Shown here one piece after another: positions 1-9,341 of a DNA stretch of 64,000 nt. This DNA is from Stieleria maiorica. Its GTDB lineage: Bacteria > Planctomycetota > Planctomycetia > Pirellulales > Pirellulaceae. The notes beneath the pieces are model-generated. The model had not been told where the DNA came from. It was given only the letters and a program-made list of their open reading frames with translations, and made no database searches. The translations under genes were made by a program, and so were the position numbers. Position 1 is the stretch's first letter, and each line of letters opens with the position of its first letter. Location of the stretch: contig NZ_CP036264.1 of NCBI RefSeq assembly GCF_008035925.1, forward strand, positions 124,001 through 188,000, given 5' to 3'.

Positions 1-938
1 TTGTCGGTTACTTCGCGCTGGCGTTGGTCTTGCCCTACCTGTTGGTTCTAGCAACGCGAATTGCGACGACCCCCGCCGAACAGACGCAGTGGCGGACCCG
101 GATGTTGGCCTATCAGTTTCCGCAGCGACCGGCGGGTGACAAACCCATCCAGATCTTTGCGGCAGGCGCCCCGAACGAGGACGTGTTTTGGAACACTCAC
201 CTGCGTGTCGAATTGCTGTTTTCGCCCAAAAGTGATCGGTTCGACGAACGAATGGCGCTGGAATTGGAGTCTGAGACGAGCGTCGGTGAATTCGTTTCGT
301 TCGATGAATTGGTCGCCCGCATTCCCTATTGGCCCGAAGGATATACCGCCGGAGCAGACGCGGGTTCACTTGGCCGCTTTGGCACCGATCAAATCAATGT
401 CGAATTGCGTGTCGCCCGGGTGTTGTTGAAATGGTCACGGATGGTGCGTGAGGAAGCCCGTTTGGGCCGAGCTGCATTCCAGCAGATGAGTGAAATTACG
501 GAATATGCCGAATGGTGTGCCGCAGAGATTTTGCACCGACATCTCGACGAACACAGTTTGACGCCAAAAATCAGCAGAGAACTGGTCGGATTGTTTCCCG
601 ACGATTCGCTGGTCTTGGAGTCTCGTCGCAACAGCCTGATCAAGTCTTGGCAATATGGAGCGGCCGAGCCTGATCCATCAACCTACTTTGGCATCAGACC
701 ATCGCTCCCACAGATCGAGTTCATTCGATCGATTGAGTCGCTACGGCGGGAACGATTTGTCGATCAAACAGTGATGCTTGCCGAACAGCATTGGCGATCG
801 GGATCGATGGCCGGAATCTGGACCGTTCCAAACTTCACGCACTCGGCGGCCGAAGCAGGTTTGTACGAAGTGTTTCGTCCGATGTTTTGGTGGCAAGGTG
901 TGGAGTCGATCGAACGTTTGAAGAACCGCGTCCGGTAA
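1..938 (+). CDS. ABC-2-like membrane protein, C-terminal part (5' end outside window)
   Basis: The reading frame is open from the left edge, so the true start lies outside. The visible part begins in a hydrophobic segment (YFALALVLPYLLVLATR) and continues as about 290 soluble residues. This tail is a paralogue of the C-terminal third of the next gene: both have a membrane exit followed by a TTPA stretch, then VLLKWSR-x-x-R and SRRNSLI-x-SW at matching places. The next gene starts 13 bp after the stop, so the two are probably co-transcribed and arose by tandem duplication. By analogy with that neighbour, the missing N-terminal part should be an ABC-2-type membrane domain. The function of the soluble tail is not recognised. 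Confidence 0.8.
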   Translation, partial: VGYFALALVLPYLLVLATRIATTPAEQTQWRTRMLAYQFPQRPAGDKPIQIFAAGAPNEDVFWNTHLRVELLFSPKSDRFDERMALELESETSVGEFVSFDELVARIPYWPEGYTAGADAGSLGRFGTDQINVELRVARVLLKWSRMVREEARLGRAAFQQMSEITEYAEWCAAEILHRHLDEHSLTPKISRELVGLFPDDSLVLESRRNSLIKSWQYGAAEPDPSTYFGIRPSLPQIEFIRSIESLRRERFVDQTVMLAEQHWRSGSMAGIWTVPNFTHSAAEAGLYEVFRPMFWWQGVESIERLKNRVR

Positions 939-951
939 GTGGAGCACGACG

Positions 952-3417
952 ATGAACCATAAAATCCTGCAGCGAATGATTTGGAAAGACGCGCGTACGG
1001 TTCGGGCGTTGGCGATCGCCACGCCGGCGATGATCGTGGGCTTCTTCCTGTTGTTGGGGTTGTTCACCGGATTCACGCACGTCGGAACCGAGCGGATGGG
1101 GTTGGCCTATGCGATCTGGATGCTGCTGCCGATGTTGATCGCCTGTGGTGCGCCGGCCGTGTTGATCGGTGGTGAAGAAGAGAGCGGCTCGCTGGCTTGG
1201 TTGCAAACCCTTCCCGCCGGCTGGAAAACGATCGCGGCGAGCAAGTTGTTGGTCACCAGCGTCTGTTTGTTGCTGGCTTGGATCGTCGCGACCGGTTGCT
1301 TTCTGATGTATTGGTCTGCGCTCAGCGATTATTGGATCAATCGGATTCGCCAAAGTAGCGGACTGCCCGAGCCGTTCTGGATTCACTGCGCCGGCGCGGT
1401 GGCTCTGAGCATCGCGGTGATGTTGTCCAGCTTTACGACGGCCTATTGGTTTCGCTCACCGATCACGGCTCTGGTACTGTTGTTCCCGCTGTTGATGGCA
1501 GCGATTTGGGCGGTCGTCTATGCGTCAATCATCATCCTTCCCGCGGCACAGTTTCGCGGTCCGCCGCAGCGGGTGATCGAGCAGAACACCGGGACGTTCG
1601 CCTTGCTGATCGCGGTGGCGTTGCTGTTGCTTGCCGGGCTCAGTCTGCTGGCCGCCTGGCGGCGATTGACTTGGCCGGAATCTCGGGGTGCGGGGCGAGT
1701 GCTCGCAGATTCGCCGACGGGTGCGTTTCGACCTCCCCCGGACGTGACGTCGTCCAAGCTGGCCGGGGCGATGGTGTTCGGCCGGCCACGACCGCTGTTC
1801 GCGCTGTTGTGGTTGCAGGTGCGGCCGATCCGTTGGCAGCTCGTCTTGCTGACGATGATGGCGATCGCCGGTGCTTTGTTCACTGCGTTGCCGAATAACG
1901 AGTTCTTGGTGGTCGGCTATTCGATTTCCATCTTGCCGTTGTTCATGATCGCCGCGCTGACGTTCTACAGCGATTCGGTGCGGAAACGATGTGTGTTCTT
2001 GTATGACCGCGGCATCTCTCCGACGAGGGTCTGGTTGACGCGCGTCGGACCGACACTGTGTGCCACGGCCATCGTCCTTGCAATCATGGTGTTGGCGGGA
2101 ACCTATCGCGAGGCGTCGGGTGTCGACCGCGAGGTTGCGTGGAGCTGGGATAATCGGTTGGTGATCACCGCCATGGTCGTCATTGCGGGGTTTGCACTGA
2201 CGCAATTGGTTTCTCAGTGGTCGCCACGTCCGACGTTGGCGTTTTTTGCCGGTCCCGTGTTTGTTCAATTGGCGGCGTTTGTCCTGGCCGGCTTGCTGAT
2301 GTTCTACACGCGTGCCTCTGCCGTGTTGCTTTTGTCGTCGGCAATCCTGCTGCTGGCATCATGGCATCTGACGTCGAAATGGATGGCCGGAGAGAAGGGG
2401 AAAGTCTACGTGGCACCGATGGTCGGTTTTATCGCCGCCGCGTTGTTTTTGCCCTATGTGGTGCTGCTCGCGGCACGCTATGTGACCACGCCCGCCCCTC
2501 GTGTCGCGTGGCGACAACAGATGTATTCCATCGAATTGCCCCACGTCGATCCGACTGCCGACAAGGTTGCGATCTTGGATCCGGCCTACGTTCGGCGACT
2601 TGAAACATTGGCCTTGAAGCCGGCCGTGAGTCAGGAAGGGCGCCAGGACCGCATCGCAAAGGAGTTGGCCGCGACCGAAAGCATCGGTCAGCATGTTTCG
2701 TTCAAGGAGGTCATGCAGGTCCTGAACGTGCATTCCGATTCCCGAATGCAACTTCATCAAGACTTTGCGCGATTCAATCTCGCAGCCTACTTGGATCCCC
2801 ACGTGTATCCGGCGGCCGAGCGATTTGATGCGTGGCGAACGTTGCAGTTTGATGCCGTGCGGGTGTTGCTGAAGTGGTCGCGCGAAACTCGGGAACAAGC
2901 GGTCAGGGGCGGGGTGAATTTCAATGTCTTGATGGGCGTTGCCGAGGTCGCTGATTTGGTGGCCGGACGCGTCATCAAGGCCTATGTCGACCAGGACGGG
3001 ATGACACCGGAATTGAAGGAATTGATTCAGTTGGTTCCGCAGCAGGATCTCGTCCAACAGTCTCGACGCAACAGTTTGATCCGCAGTTGGCGTCAGTATC
3101 AGTCGAAGTCGCTGGGGGAACAGTTCGCCGGCGAGTACAGCCACAAGCCGACGCAGTGGTGGTTGGCGGTCGAACGGGCACGGGCCGACCGTTACGTCGA
3201 CGAACTTTGCAAGTACATGTTGGACCAGTGGGAAAGCGGCGAGAATTTTCGCTATGACGGGTTGGCCGAGATCCAGAGATTGGAACATGAGGCGTATCTG
3301 GTCAGCGGCCAGGCGGTGTCCAACTATTTCCAAGATCCGGAATTGAGTGAACGGATCATGATCGCTGTTGATGCCGATTGGTCGATGGATCAGGTGCGTC
3401 GGCAGGTCGCCGACTAA
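952..3417 (+). CDS. ABC-2-type membrane protein with large C-terminal soluble domain (821 aa)
   Basis: The ATG at 952 has an upstream GGAGCA. Residues 1 to about 510 contain many hydrophobic segments. The N-terminus resembles ABC-2 permeases: a WKDAR amphipathic start, membrane helices from about residue 20, then the acidic EEESGSLAWLQTLP loop typical of such permeases. A last helix near 490-508 leads into about 310 soluble residues shared with the upstream gene. No ATPase is visible here, so a partner ATP-binding subunit may lie to the left of the window. The family is inferred from topology and loop motifs. The soluble tail has no recognised fold and is unusual for a permease. Confidence 0.75.
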   Translation: MNHKILQRMIWKDARTVRALAIATPAMIVGFFLLLGLFTGFTHVGTERMGLAYAIWMLLPMLIACGAPAVLIGGEEESGSLAWLQTLPAGWKTIAASKLLVTSVCLLLAWIVATGCFLMYWSALSDYWINRIRQSSGLPEPFWIHCAGAVALSIAVMLSSFTTAYWFRSPITALVLLFPLLMAAIWAVVYASIIILPAAQFRGPPQRVIEQNTGTFALLIAVALLLLAGLSLLAAWRRLTWPESRGAGRVLADSPTGAFRPPPDVTSSKLAGAMVFGRPRPLFALLWLQVRPIRWQLVLLTMMAIAGALFTALPNNEFLVVGYSISILPLFMIAALTFYSDSVRKRCVFLYDRGISPTRVWLTRVGPTLCATAIVLAIMVLAGTYREASGVDREVAWSWDNRLVITAMVVIAGFALTQLVSQWSPRPTLAFFAGPVFVQLAAFVLAGLLMFYTRASAVLLLSSAILLLASWHLTSKWMAGEKGKVYVAPMVGFIAAALFLPYVVLLAARYVTTPAPRVAWRQQMYSIELPHVDPTADKVAILDPAYVRRLETLALKPAVSQEGRQDRIAKELAATESIGQHVSFKEVMQVLNVHSDSRMQLHQDFARFNLAAYLDPHVYPAAERFDAWRTLQFDAVRVLLKWSRETREQAVRGGVNFNVLMGVAEVADLVAGRVIKAYVDQDGMTPELKELIQLVPQQDLVQQSRRNSLIRSWRQYQSKSLGEQFAGEYSHKPTQWWLAVERARADRYVDELCKYMLDQWESGENFRYDGLAEIQRLEHEAYLVSGQAVSNYFQDPELSERIMIAVDADWSMDQVRRQVAD

Positions 3418-3441
3418 ACATGATTGCGTCACCCGGTTTGC

Positions 3442-4080
3442 TCATCGTGCCTGTCGCAAGGCGTCGCGGACTTCACGTTTGACGGCTTCGCCGATCGCGC
3501 TCTGCTGTAGTTGTTGCTCGATCTCTGCCGCGGTGCCTCGCAAACGGATCGGATCGTCGGCCAACTCCGGCAGCGACATCTCGATCGCGATTTGGTCCCC
3601 CGCACGACTGATCGAGACGGCGCGACTGCCCGAACCGGAACTGATCGCCGAGGCACTGGCACTGGTTCCGGTCGGTGGATTGCCCGGAATCGGGGGGCCG
3701 AACATTCGGTCAAAGAAACGGTGTTCGGCGACGGTGGGATGCAGCACGCGAGTCCGACCACGACGCAACACGACGATCGGGAACGAGGAGTCCGGAGTGT
3801 CCAGCGAATCGTCGGCCAAAACCGCTCGTCCGCCGGCTTCCAGCAAGATGTCGCCGTCGCGGAGTCCGGTTTTGGCCGCAGCCGACTCCGGTAAGACGGA
3901 CTCAATCAACACACCGCGTTGCCGCCCGAGGATCGGAAGGTGCAGACGCAGCAGGGGCGGGACCGGTTTGAGCGTCAATTCGCCCTGGGGCTCGGCGGCC
4001 GTCGGGGGCGGCACTTGGGCGACGACGGCGAGCGAAAGGAGCAGTGTTGCGGCGGTTCCGCTGAGGAGTCGAATGGACAT
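3442..4080 (-). CDS. Secreted PDZ-domain protein (212 aa)
   Basis: The start is set at the ATG at 4080 because it begins a good signal peptide (MSIRLLSGTAATLLLSLAVV); the frame stays open further upstream but runs into a repeat. After a proline-rich linker comes a PDZ-like domain around residues 45-120, with the phrases GVLIESVLPESAAAKTGL and RDGDILLEAGGRAV, the usual PDZ carboxylate-loop and helix region. The C-terminal third is rich in Gly, Ser and Arg and ends in a charged helix. There is no protease triad, so this is a stand-alone periplasmic PDZ protein rather than a DegP enzyme. It converges with the preceding permease gene, 24 bp away. Role unknown. Confidence 0.75.
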   Translation of the reverse strand: MSIRLLSGTAATLLLSLAVVAQVPPPTAAEPQGELTLKPVPPLLRLHLPILGRQRGVLIESVLPESAAAKTGLRDGDILLEAGGRAVLADDSLDTPDSSFPIVVLRRGRTRVLHPTVAEHRFFDRMFGPPIPGNPPTGTSASASAISSGSGSRAVSISRAGDQIAIEMSLPELADDPIRLRGTAAEIEQQLQQSAIGEAVKREVRDALRQAR

Positions 4081-4512
4081 GGGATGGGTCCTGAAGAATT
4101 GGAGTTGGAATGCGTCTGTCTCGTTCCGAGGCTCCGCCTTGGAACGCAATGCGAGTGTGGCTCCGGCCACACACCGCGTGCAACCTGAGGCGGAGCCCGG
4201 GCTGCGCAAAATCGTTCGATGCGTTCGCGTTTTCGTTCGTAGGATTTTGGCTTTTTCGATTCCGCGAAATCCTCTTGGGATCAGCCGTTTGGCGCCAGCC
4301 TACGGGCTTCATGGACGCTGGGCCTCCATCGACTCCGGTGCCCGAACGCTTGCGCGAATCGGCTGATGTCACTCGTGTTTCGTCGCCCGATGTCGGCTGT
4401 GAGTCGACCGTCCGTCGCGGAATGATTTCGTTTGAATTCTGAACCACCTCAGAATCCCGGTTTTGCGCAGCCCAGGCGGAGCCTGGGAACGAGGGGCGGC
4501 GTTGGGTTCGGT
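4081..4512. repeat. Gene-free stretch holding dispersed repeat copy 1
   Basis: No credible gene. Most of the interval (about 4107-4498) is an element whose core, about 4190-4440, reappears in opposite orientation at about 12909-13170 with roughly 85% identity by eye and an indel of about 16 bases. On the minus strand it runs from GGTTCAGAATTCAA to ATTTTGCGCAGCC. It is bounded by short GC-rich inverted repeats of the type CCCAGGC(G)GAGCCTGGGAACG. Hypothetical-protein ORFs could be called through it, but the indel between copies argues against coding. Confidence 0.75.
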
Positions 4513-5127
4513 TTAGCGGCCGAACATTCGGATCCCGCCGCTGCGGATGACACGGTTCGTCATCGTGCGGCCTCGCGAGGAGGTCGGTTGCGAGTAGGCC
4601 GGTTGGCTGTATGTCGTTTGCGGCTGATAAACCTGACCGCCCCACTGCCGGGTATGGCTCTTGGAATAGGCTTTGGTGTGCTGTCCGAATCCGGTCGAGT
4701 GGCTACCACCGTAGACTTTGCCGCCGGAGGTCGTCCCGGTGTGTCCGCCGCTGATCACGCGTCGGTTTCCGCCTTGGGAAACGACCCCGCCGTGGCTGAC
4801 GTGGGCTCCGCCGCGTCCGATGTTCAGTTGCACGTTGTGGGCCGCCCCGCCTTGGCCGGCACCGACCCCGATCGAGTTGCTCAGGGCGATGCCGTTGGGG
4901 CCGGCGCCGAGAGCAAATCCGTGGCCGAAATCGACCCCGCTTTTCGAACTGCTGCGGGATTTCGCGATTTGGATCATTCCCGACGCGTTGGCGCCGGATC
5001 CGGCTTTTCCGCGGGCGATGTCGACCCAGGATCCCGCCGATTGGGCGGAGACTTGGGTCGGTGAGCAAGCCAGTGCGGCGGTGAACAGGGCGGCAGCAGC
5101 GACGGTCAGCAGGGTGGAGCGTTTCAT
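4513..5127 (-). CDS. Secreted Gly/Ser/His-rich low-complexity protein (204 aa)
   Basis: The start is placed at the ATG at 5127, the beginning of a clear signal peptide (MKRSTLLTVAAAALFTAALA, cleavage probably after VSAQS). The mature chain is low-complexity and rich in Gly, Ser, His, Thr and Gln, with turns such as GGAHVSHGGVV and ISGGHTGTTSGG and a Tyr/Gln/Pro patch (YSQPAYSQP) near the end. No enzymatic motif is seen. Composition suggests a structural or surface-exposed envelope protein. It lies alone between two repeat regions, with no operon partner. Codon usage looks like that of its neighbours. Confidence 0.65.
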   Translation of the reverse strand: MKRSTLLTVAAAALFTAALACSPTQVSAQSAGSWVDIARGKAGSGANASGMIQIAKSRSSSKSGVDFGHGFALGAGPNGIALSNSIGVGAGQGGAAHNVQLNIGRGGAHVSHGGVVSQGGNRRVISGGHTGTTSGGKVYGGSHSTGFGQHTKAYSKSHTRQWGGQVYQPQTTYSQPAYSQPTSSRGRTMTNRVIRSGGIRMFGR

Positions 5128-5228
5128 GGTTCTCGCGGGCGTTTGGGGTGTTTTAAAGCGAATGAGTTGCCTTTCACACGACCCTGCGAGAGCCCCCGAG
5201 AAACCCCTGAAACAAAAATGGAAAAAAA

Positions 5229-5422
5229 ATGCCAGCGGGAAGCGAGAGCGAGCGGCCCCCCATGCCAGCACGTGTCCGGCTGGCATGCCGCCTCGGGGAC
5301 CGTGTGTTCCCGGGCGGGAGCCCGGGAACAAGGGGCGTGGGCCGCTCGCTGACGCTTCCCGCTGGCATGCGTCTCGGGAACAAGGGTGGCGTGGGCCGCT
5401 CGAAGACGCTTCCCGCTGGCAT
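5229..5422. repeat. Cluster of short repeats (ATGCCAGCGGGAAGCG units)
   Basis: A unit of about 32 bp, reading ATGCCAGCGGGAAGCG then GAGCGGCCCACGCC, occurs once on the plus strand (5229-5261) and twice on the minus strand (5368 back to 5337, 5422 back to 5391). A GC-rich hairpin (CCCGGGCGGGAGCCCGGG) lies near 5314. The last copy ends one base before the stop codon of the kinase gene. ORFs through it give repetitive peptides (MPAGSV...ERPTP) that are artefacts of the repeat. Confidence 0.7.
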
Positions 5423-5423
5423 G

Positions 5424-8400
5424 TCACTCTTTCTGCGTTTGACTTTCGCAGGTCAGATCATCGATCCACAGTGTGCCCGATCCTCTGGCGACGATTTTGA
5501 TTCGGACCGGGATGATCGTGCCGGGGGCAACGTGTTGCCCGTCGGCGGACTGTGTCACCCGCAGCGATCCGGCGACCCTCCGCCATGGGTACGTCCCGGC
5601 ATCGAATTCCATTAGCGTCTCGCCATTGGGACCCAGGATTCGCATCGCAGCTTCGGAGACGTTTTCAGCTTTGACCCAGCACGACAGCGAGTACTGCCGG
5701 CCGGCGACGACGGAAAACTCCTGTCCGGTTCTTCCTGCGGGGGTGTTGCCGGGAGGGGGCTCATCGAGAGTGGAGGCTTCGATTCGCAGCGAGTGGTTTC
5801 CGGTATGGGCTTGCCGGGAGATCTGTGCGGAGCAATGGAATCCGGGAGTGGTTTCCCATGGTGCCCCGGAATCGGAACTCCAGTAACGCATCGAATCGAG
5901 TTCGAAGCCGCCGTTCAAGATCGACGCGGCGGTCACGCGTTCGGGCTGCGCCGCCGGCATCACTTCGATCTTGGTCGCCCGTGGCAGCTTGGCCAGCGAC
6001 GTGATGAATCCTTTTAACGCGTCGACTCGGATTTGGTCGACCGGTTCGGCATGCGTCATGCGATTCAGTTCGCTCGCGATGGTTCGCACGGTGGACAGCA
6101 AATCGCAAGCCGGTTCCACGTCAAGCGCGCGTCGAACGGCAACCTCTGCGGTCACGAGGTCACCGGCGAGTGCCGCGTTTCGGCAGCGTCCGAGCGCCGC
6201 GGCTGCTTGGTTTTCTCCCGTCAGCGCCGCGTTCTCGGCGGTCAAGAACATTTCCGCCGCTTCGGCGAACCGGTCTTGCCGTTCCAGACACTGTGCCAGG
6301 CCGAAGGCACCCAGCGGATGATCGGGATCGACATCGACCACCGCTCGGAAATCCACGTGGGCGGTTTCCGAGGCGCGCTCGCGCAACAAGATCATGCCGC
6401 GAATGGCCCGCGCGTCGATGTTGTCGCTCTCGACCGCCAGAGCGGACTCGATCGCCGCCAAGGCCTCTTCTTCACGGGCTTGATTGAGTCGGACGCCGGC
6501 CAAGGCGGTGAAACCAACGACGCGATCGAAACGCATGTCCGATTTCGGTTTGGCCAGTTGTTGCTGCAGCCAGTCGCCGATTTCAGCCCGTCCCCGCAAA
6601 TCATCCACGGCGACGAACCGCACGTCGGCGATGTCTCCCAGGGGATAGGTGTCGATGGCGGTCTTGATCCACAATCGCAGCGCCCGATCGACCTGGTTCA
6701 CCTGGGCGTATGCCTGTCCCGCCTGCCATCCGACCCAGGGATGGGAATCGTAGGATCGCATGGCGCGCTGTGCGTCCTCCAAACTCCATTGCAACCGTTC
6801 GGTGACCCGCCGGCGACGTTCGCCGGGGCTGTAACGTTGGTCTTTGGCGATCAAGTCGGCCTGCCAGCGATAGGTGCTGGATCGATCGGCAAAGGCAAAA
6901 CATCGCTGCGGCAACAAAGTGATGCATTGTCCGAAGGCGTGTAGCGCCGGTGCCAGGTCTTCCCAGTGCAGGTCGTCACGACGCTCGGCGATCAAGTAAT
7001 GGACTTGCCCAAGCCCCAAGTGGGTTCCGTAATATTTGGGGCGCAGCGCCGCCGAGCGTGCAAAAAGATCACGGGCGGTCAGCAATGAATCGTCGCCTTG
7101 GTAGCCGCGAAAGACCAATTCGAAACTGGGGTCGATCGCCGCGATCATGCTCAGCACCGCCAGGGAGTGGGCATCGGCGCCGTTACGGGTTTGCCCCAAG
7201 TCTCGGCCCTGCAAACGCGTCCCCTGGCCCAGTCGCATCTTTGCGATCGATCGGTACAGCCGCGTCGACTCCGAGACGCGAAATCGATCGATGCGATCAC
7301 TGACCACCAATGCGGCTTGGGCTTCGGTCATCCCGGCGTTGGTGGTCAGCAGCCGCCCGGCCGCTCGCAGCATCGCACCCGCACCGCCGACGCGCCCTTG
7401 GCCGGACAGTCGGACGCCGATCGATTTGACCAACATGGCGTCCATCAACATCAATTGCTGGTAGACGTCCCACTGGAGCCGATCGAGTTGTTCGGCCGAC
7501 AGATCTTTGTCGGGCAGCCCCGACCACCAATCGGCGCGGTCCCAGATTCCCAATCGTTTCAGCGCGGTCGTGCAGGCCAGCAAGGCTTTGGTGTCACGGC
7601 TGAGCACATTCTGTTGCTCGACGGTTTCGGCGAGTGCGTAGAAATCGACGAGGGCTTTCAGACGGTCGGCCTGGTGCCCGATCCGATCGGCTTGGTCAGC
7701 CAAACGGGGTTCGGATTGCAGGCTGGGCAGGGCGTTGCGCAGGACATCCAAGGCGGATGAGAATCGGTCGCGGGAGACTTCGATCTGGGCCAAGGTTTCC
7801 GCGGCGTCGGCGGCCGTTTGCAACTCGGCAAGCCGCTGGCGATCTTTGGTTTCCAATTCCAAGCGTTTGGAACGACGCTCCTGTTCGGCTTGTAGCTTGC
7901 GGACGTTGGCCACGTTCCAAAGGATGGAACCCAACACGCCGCCGATGGCCAACAGCACGACGGCCACGGCGAGGGTGCTGGTGGCCGTTCGATGGCGTCG
8001 CATCCAGCGATTCATCCGCACCGCAATCGAATCGGTGTGAACGGAGACGGCTTGATCAGCCATCCAGCGATTGACGTCGTCTGCGATTTGGTTCGGGTCT
8101 GCATAGCGGTCTGCCGGTTCGGTCGCCATCGCTTTCAAACAAATCGACTCCAGCGGCGGCGGAATGTTGGGGGCGATCTCACGGGGGCGAGTCAGGGTTC
8201 CGGCGGCGATGCGTTCAAGTAAACGGGTGATGGAATCTTCATGGTGTGGCGGGCGACCGGTCAGGATTTGATACAGGGTTGCACCGAGCAAATAGACATC
8301 GGTCCGCGTGCCGATCGATTCCAACTGTCCCCGGGCCTGTTCGGGGCTCATGTATTGCGGCGTGCCGACGGTTCCGCCGACGCGTGTCGGCGTCGAACCA

Positions 8401-9194
8401 TCGCCTTGGGCTAGCTCTCGTGCCAGATCGGCCGTCATCGATTCGTCGACCGGTTCGTCCAACAATTTCGCCAGCCCCCAGTCGACGACCAGTGTTTCAC
8501 CATACGGGCCCACCATGATGTTGGACGGTTTGATGTCTCGGTGCAGGACACGTCGGCTGTGCGCGTACTCGATGGTGTTGCAAACGTCGACGAATCGTGA
8601 CAGCAGGTCTCGCAATTGCAGTCGCTTGACGTCGTCGGAATCGGAATGTTGCAGCCGACGGTGATAACGCTCGATGGAGTCCTTCATCGTGTCGCCTTCG
8701 ATGAACCGCATCGCATAGTAGCGCTGCCCGTCTGGCCAGGTGCCCATCGCATAAACCGGGACGATCCCCGGGTGTTCCAGCCGACCGGTGACCTTGGCTT
8801 CTTGGAGGAATCGTTGTTGGGCCTCGTTGTTGTCGGCCCAGCGTGGTTTGATTCGCTTGACCGCCACGTCGCGATCGAGTTGGCGGTCGTGGGCCAACAA
8901 GACTTCACCGAGACCGCCTTGGCGATAGGCGCGCAAGATGCGGAATCGATCGCTGCCATCGCCGACTGATTCAACGGGCGGATCGGTTTCCGGGGCGGGA
9001 GTGTCGTTTGCAAAGAGATGCGAGCGCAGAAACGCTCCGTCACCGGCTTGCCGATCGGCTTGAATCAAATCCATCACGGCGGCGCGCAGCGTTGCGTCGT
9101 CACCGCAGCGTCGATCGAGAAACGAAGAGAGCTGATCCGGGGGCAACTCGACCGCCTCTAGAAAGATCGCTTCGATGTTCTTGCGGTCGGGCAT
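5424..9194 (-). CDS. Membrane Ser/Thr protein kinase with TPR-like repeats and C-terminal beta domain (1256 aa)
   Basis: A Hanks-type kinase fills residues about 84-379. Visible motifs are the glycine loop GGLGEV, VAVKRI with the ATP-binding Lys, catalytic loop HRDIKPSN, WGLAK with DWG in place of DFG, and the activation segment GTPQYMSPEQ. A single membrane helix lies at about 407-427, so the kinase is cytoplasmic and the rest extracytoplasmic. A coiled-coil-like stretch follows, then helical TPR-like repeats (about 690-1050), and a C-terminal region (about 1090-1250) that looks like a carbohydrate-binding-type jelly roll: it opens with NGGFELDSMRYWSS and has a run of beta strands. The start is the ATG at 9194. 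The substrate is unknown. The arrangement suggests a receptor kinase. Confidence 0.9.
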   Translation of the reverse strand: MPDRKNIEAIFLEAVELPPDQLSSFLDRRCGDDATLRAAVMDLIQADRQAGDGAFLRSHLFANDTPAPETDPPVESVGDGSDRFRILRAYRQGGLGEVLLAHDRQLDRDVAVKRIKPRWADNNEAQQRFLQEAKVTGRLEHPGIVPVYAMGTWPDGQRYYAMRFIEGDTMKDSIERYHRRLQHSDSDDVKRLQLRDLLSRFVDVCNTIEYAHSRRVLHRDIKPSNIMVGPYGETLVVDWGLAKLLDEPVDESMTADLARELAQGDGSTPTRVGGTVGTPQYMSPEQARGQLESIGTRTDVYLLGATLYQILTGRPPHHEDSITRLLERIAAGTLTRPREIAPNIPPPLESICLKAMATEPADRYADPNQIADDVNRWMADQAVSVHTDSIAVRMNRWMRRHRTATSTLAVAVVLLAIGGVLGSILWNVANVRKLQAEQERRSKRLELETKDRQRLAELQTAADAAETLAQIEVSRDRFSSALDVLRNALPSLQSEPRLADQADRIGHQADRLKALVDFYALAETVEQQNVLSRDTKALLACTTALKRLGIWDRADWWSGLPDKDLSAEQLDRLQWDVYQQLMLMDAMLVKSIGVRLSGQGRVGGAGAMLRAAGRLLTTNAGMTEAQAALVVSDRIDRFRVSESTRLYRSIAKMRLGQGTRLQGRDLGQTRNGADAHSLAVLSMIAAIDPSFELVFRGYQGDDSLLTARDLFARSAALRPKYYGTHLGLGQVHYLIAERRDDLHWEDLAPALHAFGQCITLLPQRCFAFADRSSTYRWQADLIAKDQRYSPGERRRRVTERLQWSLEDAQRAMRSYDSHPWVGWQAGQAYAQVNQVDRALRLWIKTAIDTYPLGDIADVRFVAVDDLRGRAEIGDWLQQQLAKPKSDMRFDRVVGFTALAGVRLNQAREEEALAAIESALAVESDNIDARAIRGMILLRERASETAHVDFRAVVDVDPDHPLGAFGLAQCLERQDRFAEAAEMFLTAENAALTGENQAAAALGRCRNAALAGDLVTAEVAVRRALDVEPACDLLSTVRTIASELNRMTHAEPVDQIRVDALKGFITSLAKLPRATKIEVMPAAQPERVTAASILNGGFELDSMRYWSSDSGAPWETTPGFHCSAQISRQAHTGNHSLRIEASTLDEPPPGNTPAGRTGQEFSVVAGRQYSLSCWVKAENVSEAAMRILGPNGETLMEFDAGTYPWRRVAGSLRVTQSADGQHVAPGTIIPVRIKIVARGSGTLWIDDLTCESQTQKE

Positions 9195-9335
9195 GGAATT
9201 GGATGCGTCAGGTCACATTGTCGCGTTCCCAGAGTCCGGCCTGGGGACGAGTTGGCGTGAGGCTCCGCCTCCGTTGCGAGTCGGAGCCTCGCAACGAGTC
9301 TGTGTCGGGAACGGCCGAAACTCTTGGCGAGTTCC
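9195..9335. repeat. Intergenic GC-rich inverted repeats
   Basis: This gap contains short palindromic pieces of the class GTTCCCAG-x-GGCCTGGGGACGAG and GAGGCTCCGCCTC / GAGTCGGAGCCTCG, matching the ends of the larger repeat copies at 4.1-4.5 and 12.8-13.2 kb. No gene is seen. Confidence 0.5.
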
Positions 9336-9341
9336 GCTACG
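9316..9341 (-). repeat. GTAGCGGAA repeat, half copy overlapping a stop codon
   Basis: Read on the minus strand this is GTAGCGGAACTCGCCAAGAG. It is the same motif as at 14024, 17671 and 54398. The TAG within its first four bases is the stop codon of the 9337-10338 gene. Confidence 0.7.
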
